Shown here: piece by piece, positions 8,265 to 17,195 of the stretch
Position numbering within the stretch: position 1 is the first letter of the stretch
Layout: each line of letters opens with the position of its first letter
DNA from: a virus
DNA: 60,501 nt
Strand: one strand, 5' to 3'
IMG/VR virus record: IMGVR_UViG_3300027996_000034
Span: 1-60,501 of that record
The notes under the pieces: generated by a model
What the model was told of the DNA's origin: nothing
The model's input: the letters and a program-made list of their open reading frames with translations, nothing else
Databases searched by the model: none
Translations under genes and position numbers: made by a program

Positions 8265-8323
8265 TGTATTATATATGATTCAAAGGTATCCTATTTTTGA
8301 CTTAATGAATCATATATAATACA
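8265..8323. repeat. Perfect 18-bp inverted repeat with 23-nt spacer
   Basis: Arms are 8265-8282 and 8306-8323; the left arm reads TGTATTATATATGATTCA on the plus strand and the right arm is its exact reverse complement. The AT-rich arms and long loop argue against a simple terminator. It may be an operator for the neighbouring ribbon-helix-helix protein, or a cruciform-forming site. Confidence 0.8.
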
Positions 8324-8392
8324 CACCAAAGATATTTAAGTTCACTAGCCACCAACTCTTAAATCAAAAAATGTCATTCTATACAAACAACA

Positions 8393-8416
8393 AATGATAC
8401 CCATAAGGATATCATT
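8393..8416 (-). terminator. Hairpin after tail tube gene
   Basis: On the minus strand AATGATATCC, loop TTATG, then GGTATCATT form a stem with one bulge, followed by the U-rich TGTTGTTTGT. It lies 55 bp after the tail tube stop. A weak intrinsic terminator is the likely reading. Confidence 0.4.
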
Positions 8417-8470
8417 CGTTCTGAATATTAAGAGGAAAAAGTATTCATTAAGCGGATAAGCAAAATAAGC

Positions 8471-9028
8471 TTATACCATATCTTCGCTCCACCAATCTGA
8501 TCGCCATACCATTGACAATTCAGCTGGATCGCCGCTTTCGTAAGCAAGTTCAGCTGCAGCAGCCAGTTCAGCGCCATTAGGTATACAACCATAAAAGGTT
8601 CTTTGCCAAAAGATATCGCCAGCTCTATTATAGTTTGAAACAACTATTGTTCCAACGTAATCCTTTTTCAATCCTTGTTCTCCAGTTAAAGGATTCCAGA
8701 TTAATCTGTTCCAATCTCTTAAAGTTTTGTAAATATATAATTCATTCGCATCGTTAAGATTCAATGTAAAATCAATTGTTAAATCTACTACTGTAGAATC
8801 TGGCATTGATTTTGCAAAAGATCTCGTTGCAAATTTATATTTTTGTTCAACGATACCTTCCATCTTTTCGTTATTTAGTCCACCGATCTTCTTAACGTGC
8901 TCTAGTAGCATTTCGCCACCAGCGATAGTAGAAGGAGGTAAAATACTAACCTCGAACAAGTTTGCATAAAACGGTTCGTAATACTTAGTGGAGGCTATTG
9001 AATTTGTAAAGTGTGGTAATCCAGCCAT
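8471..9028 (-). CDS. gp19: Tail tube protein (gp19-like)
   Basis: This 185-residue protein matches myophage tail tube proteins in length (T4 gp19 is 163) and layout: an N-terminal FTNSIASTKYYEPFYANLFEVSILPP strand pair cut short here as FEVSILPP, a central KIGGLNN...KYKFATRSF segment, TVVDLTIDFTLNLND, and the C-terminal RDWNRLIWNPLTGEQG part typical of gp19-type tubes. It follows the sheath gene, the same 18-19 order as T4. It forms the inner tube through which DNA passes. A GATATATAAA box precedes it and a hairpin follows, fitting high late expression. Confidence 0.85.
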   Translation of the reverse strand: MAGLPHFTNSIASTKYYEPFYANLFEVSILPPSTIAGGEMLLEHVKKIGGLNNEKMEGIVEQKYKFATRSFAKSMPDSTVVDLTIDFTLNLNDANELYIYKTLRDWNRLIWNPLTGEQGLKKDYVGTIVVSNYNRAGDIFWQRTFYGCIPNGAELAAAAELAYESGDPAELSMVWRSDWWSEDMV

Positions 9029-9050
9029 AATGTTCTCTTTTTTTGTTTAT

Positions 9051-9060
9051 TTTATATATC
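9051..9060 (-). promoter_or_regulatory. Late promoter box GATATATAAA (tail tube)
   Basis: Minus-strand GATATATAAA starts 32 bp before the tail tube start codon. The position would put the transcript start a few nucleotides before a short leader. It resembles T4 late promoters (TATAAATA), read by gp55. Confidence 0.55.
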
Positions 9061-9072
9061 CATTTGCTTAAG

Positions 9073-9096
9073 GACTCTCTGGAGAACCAGAGAGTC
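9073..9096. terminator. 10-bp perfect hairpin between sheath and tube genes
   Basis: GACTCTCTGG (9073-9082), loop AGAA, CCAGAGAGTC (9087-9096). It lies 12 bp after the sheath stop. The U-run is on the plus-strand side (TTTTAG), while the minus transcript continues CCUUAAG, so efficiency on the coding strand is uncertain; it may instead stabilise the sheath mRNA 3' end. Confidence 0.55.
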
Positions 9097-9107
9097 TTTT
9101 AGTTTTA

Positions 9108-12100
9108 TTAGAAATTTCCAGCTTGAATAGATCCTGTAGCAAGAATTGTTACTCGGTTAACCAAGATACCCATTCCTCTTACTGGTTCTACGTATGTATC
9201 AATAATTCCAATGTTATTATCGATAACTTCTGATGTGTTGTTTGTTGAATCCATTACATTATCGAAGTCGTAAAGACCACCATCGTTTAAGATTTGAGAC
9301 ATAAAGGTATCAGCCAATGTTTTGATCTCTAATCTGTTTTGAGCAGTGTTAAACTCCCAACGATAATTTTTAAGAATTTCAGCGATTCCATCTTCAATAT
9401 AGATAAGTAATTCTCTAGTACTGATTTGTGATAGCGCACTTTTAACAGTTTGCTGTGCTGTTTGATTAGCATTAATTACTAATCCAAATCCTCGTTTGTT
9501 TATAATGGCATTTAAACCAAATGGTTCAATTGAATCAAGTGCTCTTCTGTCAAATTCATATTCAACTCCAGCAACTCCCGTTCCACTAACAACGCCTCTC
9601 CTAGGTCCAGCAATAATAGACCATGGTTGCGCTAAATTATATTTGTCAATGTATAAGTTAGATATTGATGCAGCTGGTGGAACAAATTTTGTTGCACCTC
9701 TTTCAACAACTCTCAAGTTTGGAGTATAGAATCCACAATAATTAGCTCCATCTGCAATACTTGGTAAAGTATATACATTCGTTGGATTCAGTGCTAAATT
9801 ACCACCAGTTCCAATATATGTAGGATTAAATGTAGATGTAGAATCAAATTTAAACATTGGATTTGTCGAAGCTTTGAATTCCTTCACTGAAGGAGCATTA
9901 AGAATCGCAAATGCATTTTGTCTGTTAAAAGCAATCTTAGACCATCTAGATTTTGATGATGGTTCAATACCGTTATTAAATGTATCTACTAAATATCTGA
10001 ATGTAATAGCGTCTCTATCAGCAAGTGATTCTGCGATATTAGTGTTATACATTACATCTAGTATGTCATTCATTTTTGTGTTTGAACCATCTGGTTTAGC
10101 GCTTTCTGGTATTGTATATCCAGTAAGTGCACTAACTGTATAGTAGTCTACGAAATCATCGATAGATGTATATCGTTCAACTGCGGTAGCATCTCCACTT
10201 AAATCAGGATTCAAGAACATTGCATCATAAGTTTCTATAATAAAGAATCCGTATGTTGCAGAACCTAAAGTTCCATCGTAAGATGCAGCTTTAACTCTTG
10301 TTAATCTCGAAGTTCCAGTTCGTGGATCGACGTTATCATCATAATCACCGCTTCCAGCAACAGATTCAAAACCTCTCACCATAAATTGTCCAACTTGTAT
10401 TTGGCCGATAAAGGCCTCTCCAGCAGTTGTTCCAATAGTTCCTAAAGTAACTTTATTAGGAGCAAGAACGTTTGAATTAATTATTGGGAATACCTCATTG
10501 ATATCTCCTTCAAGTGTACTAATATAAACTGATTCATTGTATGTTGCACCAGTTGCACCGTTTTGTGGGATTGCAATGAATTGATCCCAAAATCCATTAA
10601 CGGATGGTAAAATACCGATTTCCGCAGCAAATGAATCATCTTCATATGCAGTAACTCTGGCATTTACTATATTATGTGAAAGAACTAAATTTGTTTCTGA
10701 AGCACCTACACCTAATGAACTTGAAACGGTACTGTTAGAAAATGTAAAAATGTCATTTTCAGTAACGGTTTCAACTCGAATTGGGTTTAATGGTCCAGCA
10801 GTCGTTCCTTGAATATTATCACCAGTTGTAATGATTCCACCGATTGCATCTTGTCCTAATTGAGATGCAGGTCCACCATACATAATTGAATAAGTTGGTG
10901 CAATTCCAGCTGGATTGACTGTGTAATTAATAGATGGCATAATTTCTAGGTCTCCTAATGGACTTCCACCACCAGTTGATCCGGCAGCATATCCTAAAGA
11001 AAACACTGTACCAATTCCAGTAGTAGTTCCAACTGCTGGAGCTACAAGACCAGCTTCATCAGTATATTCGATTCTAACTGTAAGTCTATCAATACCTAAA
11101 CTAGAATCATTGCTTTTAGATACTTCTGCAACTCTAGCATAATTATATAATTCTCCTGTGTATCCAGTAGCACTAGATCCAGTATATCCACAAGATACAA
11201 ATGATCCAGTGTTTAAAGAATTACCGAATGCTAAGAATTCACTTTGTTGGGTTGTGTTCCAAATAGAACTAACAGTTCCTCCAACAATTGCAGGATTTAA
11301 AGGTCCATAAATATTTATTTCATCATATCCAGCAGTCATACCTAATGCAGCATATTCAGCAGATTGATCCACCGTGTAATTTGGAGTTACTCCCGTTCCA
11401 TCAAAAATATATGTAGATATAGAAGATGTAGCACCACCATGGTTATAATCTAATTGTAAGTAAGGTTGTAATGCATTTAAAGAACCATAGTATGAAAGAA
11501 AATCTAAAGTAGAAATTCCATTAGTATTAAGTTCTAATCCATGCCCGATAAGATCTATTTGAAGTCCATCAACCATTGCATTTAATGTTGGATTATCATA
11601 ATACCAATCTCCGTTAATTGCACAAACTAAACCGGTTTTAGAAGTTTCGTTGTTAACAATATCTTCTATAAATAAGTTAGTTCCATCTTTATCGATGAAT
11701 TCAGGTATTAAAGAACCTGTGTATTCCGCAAGAGTAGTAACCTCAGGTAGTTGTAGTAATTTATCTAAACCGCTTGCAGAATTACCAAACGCATCGGTAA
11801 CATTAGCTTTAAGTCCTTTAGTATCAAATAAGTCTCCATATATAGGATCTATTGATAAAGCTTGGTAATCACTAAAGTCACCATCTAATACAATAACTCT
11901 TACTAAGAAATCGCTTATCCAACTTGATCTATCTAAGAATGGTGGTACATTTCCACTTCCGTACCATTCCTCTGCACTAATATCAAATCCATTAACGGAT
12001 GATTTAGTAACAAATACTGATACTGTTTTTTTACCTGCATTCGCTAGGTTAAATAATGTAGATCCTTGTCCATCATGTTGATTAATTGCAGATATAACAG

Positions 12101-12515
12101 AATCATCTTCTATAAACCAGAATTTATCTTGGTTAAAGAATTCTGATACTGGTGCAGCACCTTCTACATGATTTGTTGAATCTGATGCAGAGCTTAATGC
12201 TCTAAATTCAGCGGTAACTGAATCATCAAGTTTTAGTAAATTTAAGACGATAATCGGTCCTCTATCTAAAGCGGTTAAGCAAGATCTATGAAAGTAAGAT
12301 CCTTTTAACTCAAGTCCATTATCAATATCTCCGAATACATCTTTGAAGAATTGTACATCTGGTACAAAAATTGGTGTATTGAAAGGACCTTTATTAGAGT
12401 ACCCAATAACTAGTCGGATGGTTTCGGTTGGAATATTAATAAGTTGAGACTTATCGAATTCTAAACGATACACACCAGAACTTTTAAATTGTTGAATATT
12501 TGCTGGTAAAGCCAT
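9108..12515 (-). CDS. gp18: Contractile tail sheath protein (gp18-like, enlarged)
   Basis: The N-terminus (SSGVYRLEFDKSQ, then TIRLVIGYSNKGPFNTPIFV) and the C-terminal domain (AQPWSIIAGPRRGVVSG, NKRGFGLVINANQTAQQ, ISTRELLIYIEDGIAEIL, PVRGMGILVNRV) are those of phage tail sheath proteins. At 1135 residues it is far larger than T4 gp18 (659). The extra ~450 residues lie in the middle, Gly/Ser/Thr-rich and beta-looking, which by analogy with gp18 should face outward on the tail. It contracts around the tube to drive injection. Neighbours are the large terminase and tail tube genes, as in T4. Confidence 0.9.
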   Translation of the reverse strand: MALPANIQQFKSSGVYRLEFDKSQLINIPTETIRLVIGYSNKGPFNTPIFVPDVQFFKDVFGDIDNGLELKGSYFHRSCLTALDRGPIIVLNLLKLDDSVTAEFRALSSASDSTNHVEGAAPVSEFFNQDKFWFIEDDSVISAINQHDGQGSTLFNLANAGKKTVSVFVTKSSVNGFDISAEEWYGSGNVPPFLDRSSWISDFLVRVIVLDGDFSDYQALSIDPIYGDLFDTKGLKANVTDAFGNSASGLDKLLQLPEVTTLAEYTGSLIPEFIDKDGTNLFIEDIVNNETSKTGLVCAINGDWYYDNPTLNAMVDGLQIDLIGHGLELNTNGISTLDFLSYYGSLNALQPYLQLDYNHGGATSSISTYIFDGTGVTPNYTVDQSAEYAALGMTAGYDEINIYGPLNPAIVGGTVSSIWNTTQQSEFLAFGNSLNTGSFVSCGYTGSSATGYTGELYNYARVAEVSKSNDSSLGIDRLTVRIEYTDEAGLVAPAVGTTTGIGTVFSLGYAAGSTGGGSPLGDLEIMPSINYTVNPAGIAPTYSIMYGGPASQLGQDAIGGIITTGDNIQGTTAGPLNPIRVETVTENDIFTFSNSTVSSSLGVGASETNLVLSHNIVNARVTAYEDDSFAAEIGILPSVNGFWDQFIAIPQNGATGATYNESVYISTLEGDINEVFPIINSNVLAPNKVTLGTIGTTAGEAFIGQIQVGQFMVRGFESVAGSGDYDDNVDPRTGTSRLTRVKAASYDGTLGSATYGFFIIETYDAMFLNPDLSGDATAVERYTSIDDFVDYYTVSALTGYTIPESAKPDGSNTKMNDILDVMYNTNIAESLADRDAITFRYLVDTFNNGIEPSSKSRWSKIAFNRQNAFAILNAPSVKEFKASTNPMFKFDSTSTFNPTYIGTGGNLALNPTNVYTLPSIADGANYCGFYTPNLRVVERGATKFVPPAASISNLYIDKYNLAQPWSIIAGPRRGVVSGTGVAGVEYEFDRRALDSIEPFGLNAIINKRGFGLVINANQTAQQTVKSALSQISTRELLIYIEDGIAEILKNYRWEFNTAQNRLEIKTLADTFMSQILNDGGLYDFDNVMDSTNNTSEVIDNNIGIIDTYVEPVRGMGILVNRVTILATGSIQAGNF

Positions 12516-12540
12516 TTTCGTAAAGTTTTTTTTATTTTAA

Positions 12541-12549
12541 TTATATATC
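12541..12549 (-). promoter_or_regulatory. Late promoter box GATATATAA (sheath)
   Basis: Minus-strand GGATATATAATTAAAA begins about 35 bp before the sheath start codon, matching the consensus seen before other structural genes. Confidence 0.55.
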
Positions 12550-12570
12550 CCTTAGCTTCTATGTTTTATG

Positions 12571-14379
12571 TTAATCAAGTATATCATAAATATTGAATGA
12601 ATCTCCTGATAGATTTCCACTAAGTTCTAATGTTTTTTCTATTTCTGTTTTATATATTTCATCTATGTAATCGAATAGCTCTTCTACCGTTTCTGAATAA
12701 TCAACTGTATCAAAAAAACTACACGCATTAACCACAGTCATCATACAGTCATCATTACCTGTTTGTGCGCTATATGTACCGTTTTCATTCCTAGAAAACA
12801 TAGATGCTTCACTAACAGTATTTATATCTTTTACTATCATTCTATTATTACGTATGTAGTTCTTGACTTTAGTTGTTAATATTCGTTTGTTATCTCTATT
12901 TATTTTGATACCTGGTTTTTTAATCTTAGATCCTACTCGGTGTGCATATTTTACTAGGATTTCTTCATCAAAATCATTTCTAGTTGGATATAACGCAATT
13001 AAGTTATTTATTATTTCTTGTCCAAATGCATTATATTCAATTATACATCTTAAGTTTTCTTGATTAAATATGTTTACACAAAGCTCGTATAAAATCATAC
13101 TAAAATCTTTTAATGAATGAACATTTGATCTAAATATACCGATTTGTTCGAGCTTAAAAAAGTCTGTTATATCGCTTGGAGAAACTAGTTCTCTATGATA
13201 TTTAAGTTCAGTAGGCAGTACTTTAAATATATTACATACCGTATGATCCTTTCCTACACCTTCTGCTAAATCAACCGAGAACAAATAAAAATCTTGATTT
13301 CCCTCTAACATATCTACATCGATATCTGGATCCCATTTCATACATGAATAATCTATACCAAGGTCATCTAATGGATCGAATTCTCTAAATACAAATTCCT
13401 TTTCAGAACCTTTTAGTTTTTTCATCTCCACTGAGTTCAATAATAAAGAAGATGCAGATAGAAATTGGTTATTATATTGTTGATTGAATGCTTCTATTGT
13501 ACCTAGATTTGCAATTTCTTGAGCCTTCCATGCCTCATCTCTTCCAGGCACTTGCCACCAATCTACTCGAAATGGTGCATATTCATTATTACCTTCTACC
13601 GCATTTTGATATATGTCATGAAACTTATTATAACCATTTGGTGTAGAAGTTATGATAACTCTGGATATCTTAGATGATGATAATGTTGGATATACATTCT
13701 CGTAAAAAGGATTTATGATACTTGGCATAATATGAGCAAATTCATCTAAGTATAGCAAATGGATTGTAAAAGATATACCACCAGTCTTTGTTGTATTCTG
13801 ACCAATAACTCGACATCCATTATCAAACCTCATCTCCATTACATCCTTTTTCATAACGCCAGGTTTTAAAAAGAATGGAAGGTTTTCATATATGTGTTTA
13901 GTTTTCATAAGAATCTCTTTGGTCGTAGCTCCTTTATTAGCCATTACCATTGCATTTTTATCGAAATTGAATAATGAATACCATGCTATGAATATACCTG
14001 AACAAATAGTTTTACCAATTTGTCTAGATGCTAAACATACGTTCCAACGGTTTTGTTGATATTGCCTTAACATATCTTCTTGATATGGACGTAATGTTAT
14101 TTTACGTACCCCTTCATCTGTCATTGCATGGCAATATGTATTTGCAAAATAAACAATATCCCTTGCACATCTTTTTATTTCATCAACCTCAGTCTCAGAA
14201 TAATCAAACACGGTATTTCCTTTTCGATAATTGATATCGCCTTCATAAAATGGTGCATTTGGTACTTGGTATCCAAGTTCCATAGATTCAATAGCCTTCT
14301 GAACCTTATTAGTAGTCCATACTATTCTATTATCATCATTATTAGGCTCTTCAAACCTTTTTACTGTTAATTCACTCAT
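12571..14379 (-). CDS. gp17: Terminase large subunit (gp17-like packaging ATPase/nuclease)
   Basis: The 602-residue protein has the two domains of T4 gp17. The N-terminal ATPase has the Walker A variant ASRQIGKT (about 117-124), Walker B LLYLDEFAH (208-216, catalytic Glu) and the coupling motif ITSTPNGYNK (about 242-251). The C-terminal RNase H-like nuclease has FSVDLAEGVGKDH (about 371-383), CIIEYNAFGQ and the late Asp in TGNDDCMM. It pumps DNA into the prohead through the portal and cuts concatemers. It overlaps the small-terminase gene by 8 nt, so the two are probably translationally coupled. Confidence 0.95.
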   Translation of the reverse strand: MSELTVKRFEEPNNDDNRIVWTTNKVQKAIESMELGYQVPNAPFYEGDINYRKGNTVFDYSETEVDEIKRCARDIVYFANTYCHAMTDEGVRKITLRPYQEDMLRQYQQNRWNVCLASRQIGKTICSGIFIAWYSLFNFDKNAMVMANKGATTKEILMKTKHIYENLPFFLKPGVMKKDVMEMRFDNGCRVIGQNTTKTGGISFTIHLLYLDEFAHIMPSIINPFYENVYPTLSSSKISRVIITSTPNGYNKFHDIYQNAVEGNNEYAPFRVDWWQVPGRDEAWKAQEIANLGTIEAFNQQYNNQFLSASSLLLNSVEMKKLKGSEKEFVFREFDPLDDLGIDYSCMKWDPDIDVDMLEGNQDFYLFSVDLAEGVGKDHTVCNIFKVLPTELKYHRELVSPSDITDFFKLEQIGIFRSNVHSLKDFSMILYELCVNIFNQENLRCIIEYNAFGQEIINNLIALYPTRNDFDEEILVKYAHRVGSKIKKPGIKINRDNKRILTTKVKNYIRNNRMIVKDINTVSEASMFSRNENGTYSAQTGNDDCMMTVVNACSFFDTVDYSETVEELFDYIDEIYKTEIEKTLELSGNLSGDSFNIYDILD

Positions 14380-14980
14380 TCGGATCCTCCTCTTCGTTAA
14401 ATTCTACATCTTGCATTTCTTCTTGAATGCCTTTCATAAAATCTCGATTTCCTCTGGCAGTTATTTTTTCCTCATCTTTAGATTTTATAACGGTTGTTTG
14501 GTCACTATATATGTCTATATCATGTTTCAATTTTTTCATACCTTCTTCAGATGCCATAATATGTAATGTTGCATGTTTGTTTATTTCTAACATAGTTTTC
14601 TGAAGACCTGCTAAAACCTCAAACATTCTAGGAGTTAATTCACCAGATTCAATAGTTCTCATTAACATTTCTATTGAATGTTCCATTTGATGCATTTGAT
14701 TGATTAAAGTTGCTAGTTGCATCTCTTCAATCTTTTGTTTCATTTGAACATATTCATTTTGTTCAATTACTTCTGCACTAAGATACAACTTCATAACAGA
14801 TTGCATCATCTTCTTAGCGGCAGCTACAGATTTACCTTTAGATTCTGTATATGTGTATTTTTCAACATTATGAAATGATGGTAAATCTCCTTTTGCGACA
14901 ATAGGTAGTTTTGTACCTTCGTCTAATAGTGATTTTAAACTATCTCTTGCTTCATCTTTTTGTTCGTCGTTTAATGCCAT
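14372..14980 (-). CDS. gp16: Putative terminase small subunit (gp16-like)
   Basis: This 202-residue protein is highly helical with a long central coiled coil (about 75-150: EQNEYVQMKQKIEEMQLA ... MHQMEHSIEMLM), the architecture of T4 gp16, which forms a ring that recognises DNA and regulates gp17. It lies directly upstream of, and overlaps, the large subunit gene. The acidic C-terminus (FNEEEDPNE) is plausible for contact with the motor. The call rests on position and architecture; the small-subunit families diverge strongly. Confidence 0.7.
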   Translation of the reverse strand: MALNDEQKDEARDSLKSLLDEGTKLPIVAKGDLPSFHNVEKYTYTESKGKSVAAAKKMMQSVMKLYLSAEVIEQNEYVQMKQKIEEMQLATLINQMHQMEHSIEMLMRTIESGELTPRMFEVLAGLQKTMLEINKHATLHIMASEEGMKKLKHDIDIYSDQTTVIKSKDEEKITARGNRDFMKGIQEEMQDVEFNEEEDPNE

Positions 14981-14998
14981 ATTATTGGTTTTTGAAAG

Positions 14999-16915
14999 TT
15001 ATCTAACTGGTTCTCGAGTCATTTGTAATGGTGGTAATGCATTATCAATCATTTTTGCATATTGATTATCTCGTACCGTGTATCGATTTAACATCAATGG
15101 TTGGTTTTCTTCGTTTATCAATTCAGTTAAAAGTCTTATATTAGTTAATTGTATAGGTGCACCTTTAAGTTCGTAAAAAACTTTAGGCTGTATTGCTTGT
15201 TTTGTAAATTCTTTAGTTTCTCCAAATATCAACCTTAATTGTGTTGTTTGTTGTACATACGCAGGTTTATTTGCATCAAATTCCATTTCCCATACATTCA
15301 AATTCATTGTTTGATATTCATTAGATACATTTAATACCACTGCATACCACTTACGAGAATCGACTAATAGATTCTGATCATATTGGTTTGCATCAATTAA
15401 TAAATTAGGAAATTGTTGGTCAGGCCATGGTTTTAAATAATTCTCGTTAAAGTCATATGATGTTCCATTTACTTTAACTTCAAATCCTTTTGTTACATAT
15501 TTTTTATTTCCATTAGTATCATTATATTGTAAGTTAATTTGGATTCCGTTTCCTTGATCATCCATACCATCGATAATCGTGTCATATAACATACCGTTAG
15601 GATCTATATTAACTACAGTTGGTCCAATCTCAGTATTTTCAAAAACTGTTCTATTTGATCTAAACCAAAATGTATAAACTCTATCATCATCTTCAGATAT
15701 ATCGACTTCAGTTTTGTATTTAACTGCTAAATCATTATAATCGACTGAATTCAAATCATATGCATATTTTGCAACAATAGTAAAATAGTTGTTAATATCA
15801 TGTTTTGCTATATCTAATGTTTCATTAATACTGCTTCTAATAAAATCATATTTGCCTACATTAATAGTATTGTATTGTAATGGTTTAGTTATTTGTGTAA
15901 ATTCCTTTTCCTTTTCATCATTAAAGATATCAAAGTTTTGTGCTATTGGATCTATAATCGTTGCAGCCTCAGCTCCAGTTGCACCAATATTTAACATATT
16001 AGAACTATCTTGCCACTTAACTAAATTAACTTTGTAATAGACACCATCTCTCATGAAGTCTTTATACAGATACGGTGATTCCACTCGATATATCCTATTC
16101 TCTAAAGGAAAGTACAAATAATCTCGTTCTTCTGGACGAGTACAATAACCGAATGCTCTTTCAAAATCTTCTTTTACAATATGCACTTCAAATGGTGATT
16201 CGAAATCCATATCGAACGGAGTAAACATTATTTTATTATCTGGAAATTGATTATCAGGGACCACCACGCGTATATTCTTAATATCTGATACATTGTAAAG
16301 TGAATATTCTTTAAGTATAACATCTTTAGTTCTGCCATCTACTGCAGTCTTAAAATAACATACTTGGTGTCCGAACATTTCACTTACAGTAAGTGCTAAT
16401 TCTCGGTTAAGTTCAATTGCAGGAGCCATTAAATCATATACTCTAAATAATGTACCATCTTCACAATCAACTCGAATGCCTTTATAATAATCTCCAGATG
16501 GACATATACTTGCAGGAGGTGGATTGAATGGTGATTCGGTTGAGGTCAAATCAAAGTCAAATGTAACCGAATTTATTGAAAGTAATGTTGGTGTTGGTGG
16601 TTCTGGAGCAGAGACCCGTATAAATTTAAGTTCTAAATATACGTTTGCACTACTTTCAAAATCTATTGATGGAAAATTCTTTGTACCATCAGGATTCCTT
16701 GAAACCAATATCCATGGTGACCAAGTTTGAAAATCTTTAGACCACCTAATATTTGTAATCAGATAATCGTTATCTGTCTGATTTGGTGTTGTTATTTCAG
16801 AATACGCAGTGAATGTATCTATACCTACAAAAGGACCATCGAATGATACGATGAGAGAATCGCCATTTCGATAAGTTATGTTATTAGATGCAAATTCTAT
16901 ATTGACACTAGCCAT
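14999..16915 (-). CDS. Virion structural protein, possibly neck protein (gp14-like core)
   Basis: The 638-residue beta-rich protein is not firmly recognised. Its middle (about 180-305) has the order GHQVCYF ... FESPFEVHIVKEDFERAFG ... RPEERDYLYFPLENRIYRVE, which recalls gp14 neck proteins of T4-like phages (a GHTVxY start, a CRPxEGDLIYFPL-like strand). The position immediately before the terminase genes matches the T4 order 14-15-16-17. The N-terminal 140 residues and the C-terminal half are extra and could be receptor-facing or collar domains. A degenerate late box lies upstream. Alternatives are a baseplate or fibre protein. Confidence 0.45.
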   Translation of the reverse strand: MASVNIEFASNNITYRNGDSLIVSFDGPFVGIDTFTAYSEITTPNQTDNDYLITNIRWSKDFQTWSPWILVSRNPDGTKNFPSIDFESSANVYLELKFIRVSAPEPPTPTLLSINSVTFDFDLTSTESPFNPPPASICPSGDYYKGIRVDCEDGTLFRVYDLMAPAIELNRELALTVSEMFGHQVCYFKTAVDGRTKDVILKEYSLYNVSDIKNIRVVVPDNQFPDNKIMFTPFDMDFESPFEVHIVKEDFERAFGYCTRPEERDYLYFPLENRIYRVESPYLYKDFMRDGVYYKVNLVKWQDSSNMLNIGATGAEAATIIDPIAQNFDIFNDEKEKEFTQITKPLQYNTINVGKYDFIRSSINETLDIAKHDINNYFTIVAKYAYDLNSVDYNDLAVKYKTEVDISEDDDRVYTFWFRSNRTVFENTEIGPTVVNIDPNGMLYDTIIDGMDDQGNGIQINLQYNDTNGNKKYVTKGFEVKVNGTSYDFNENYLKPWPDQQFPNLLIDANQYDQNLLVDSRKWYAVVLNVSNEYQTMNLNVWEMEFDANKPAYVQQTTQLRLIFGETKEFTKQAIQPKVFYELKGAPIQLTNIRLLTELINEENQPLMLNRYTVRDNQYAKMIDNALPPLQMTREPVR

Positions 16916-16931
16916 TAATTAAATTGTTGTT

Positions 16932-16944
16932 TTAATATATATTC
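16932..16944 (-). promoter_or_regulatory. Late-promoter-like box GAATATATATTAA
   Basis: Minus-strand GAATATATATTAA lies 17-29 bp before the start at 16915; it deviates from GATATATAA at the first bases, so it is a weaker candidate. Confidence 0.35.
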
Positions 16945-16950
16945 AACAAA

Positions 16951-17187
16951 TTATTTTGGCTGTGAGGAATTTTTTGAAAATGCTTTTAATGTTGAAACTC
17001 CTAACATAGTTGCTGAAAATACAAGCATAGAATTAAATAGAGTTTCGTTAACAGTGAACCAATGGAAACCATCGCCTATAAATGCAATACATACAAGAAC
17101 TCCAGTAAGTATTCCCATTGTTTTTTTTGAAGAATATTTACCATCGTTTAAATCTTCTTTTAAAATATCTGATGTAAATTTGCTCAT
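16951..17187 (-). CDS. Small membrane protein with two TM segments, holin-like
   Basis: The 78-residue protein has a polar N-terminus and two hydrophobic segments (about 25-42, GILTGVLVCIAFIGDGF, and about 50-68, FNSMLVFSATMLGVSTL) joined by a short loop. Size and topology resemble phage holins, which open the inner membrane for lysis, but no endolysin is visible in this window. It follows the TM-GAF gene by 8 nt. Function is uncertain. Confidence 0.5.
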   Translation of the reverse strand: MSKFTSDILKEDLNDGKYSSKKTMGILTGVLVCIAFIGDGFHWFTVNETLFNSMLVFSATMLGVSTLKAFSKNSSQPK

Positions 17188-17195
17188 AATAGTAG

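Larger units (their letters stand above)
8191..8470. other. 280-bp intergenic region between tail tube and tail operon
   Basis: No convincing gene is seen on either strand. From low to high coordinates it holds a GATATATA late-like box (8230-8241), a perfect 18-bp inverted repeat (8265-8323), and a hairpin (8393-8416) that could end the tail tube transcript. This is the longest non-coding stretch in the window. Confidence 0.7.

Noticed and set aside
8428-8643. 71-residue frame overlapping the end of the tail tube gene
   Set aside because: Out-of-frame overlap with a well-supported structural gene; no leader, no family resemblance.
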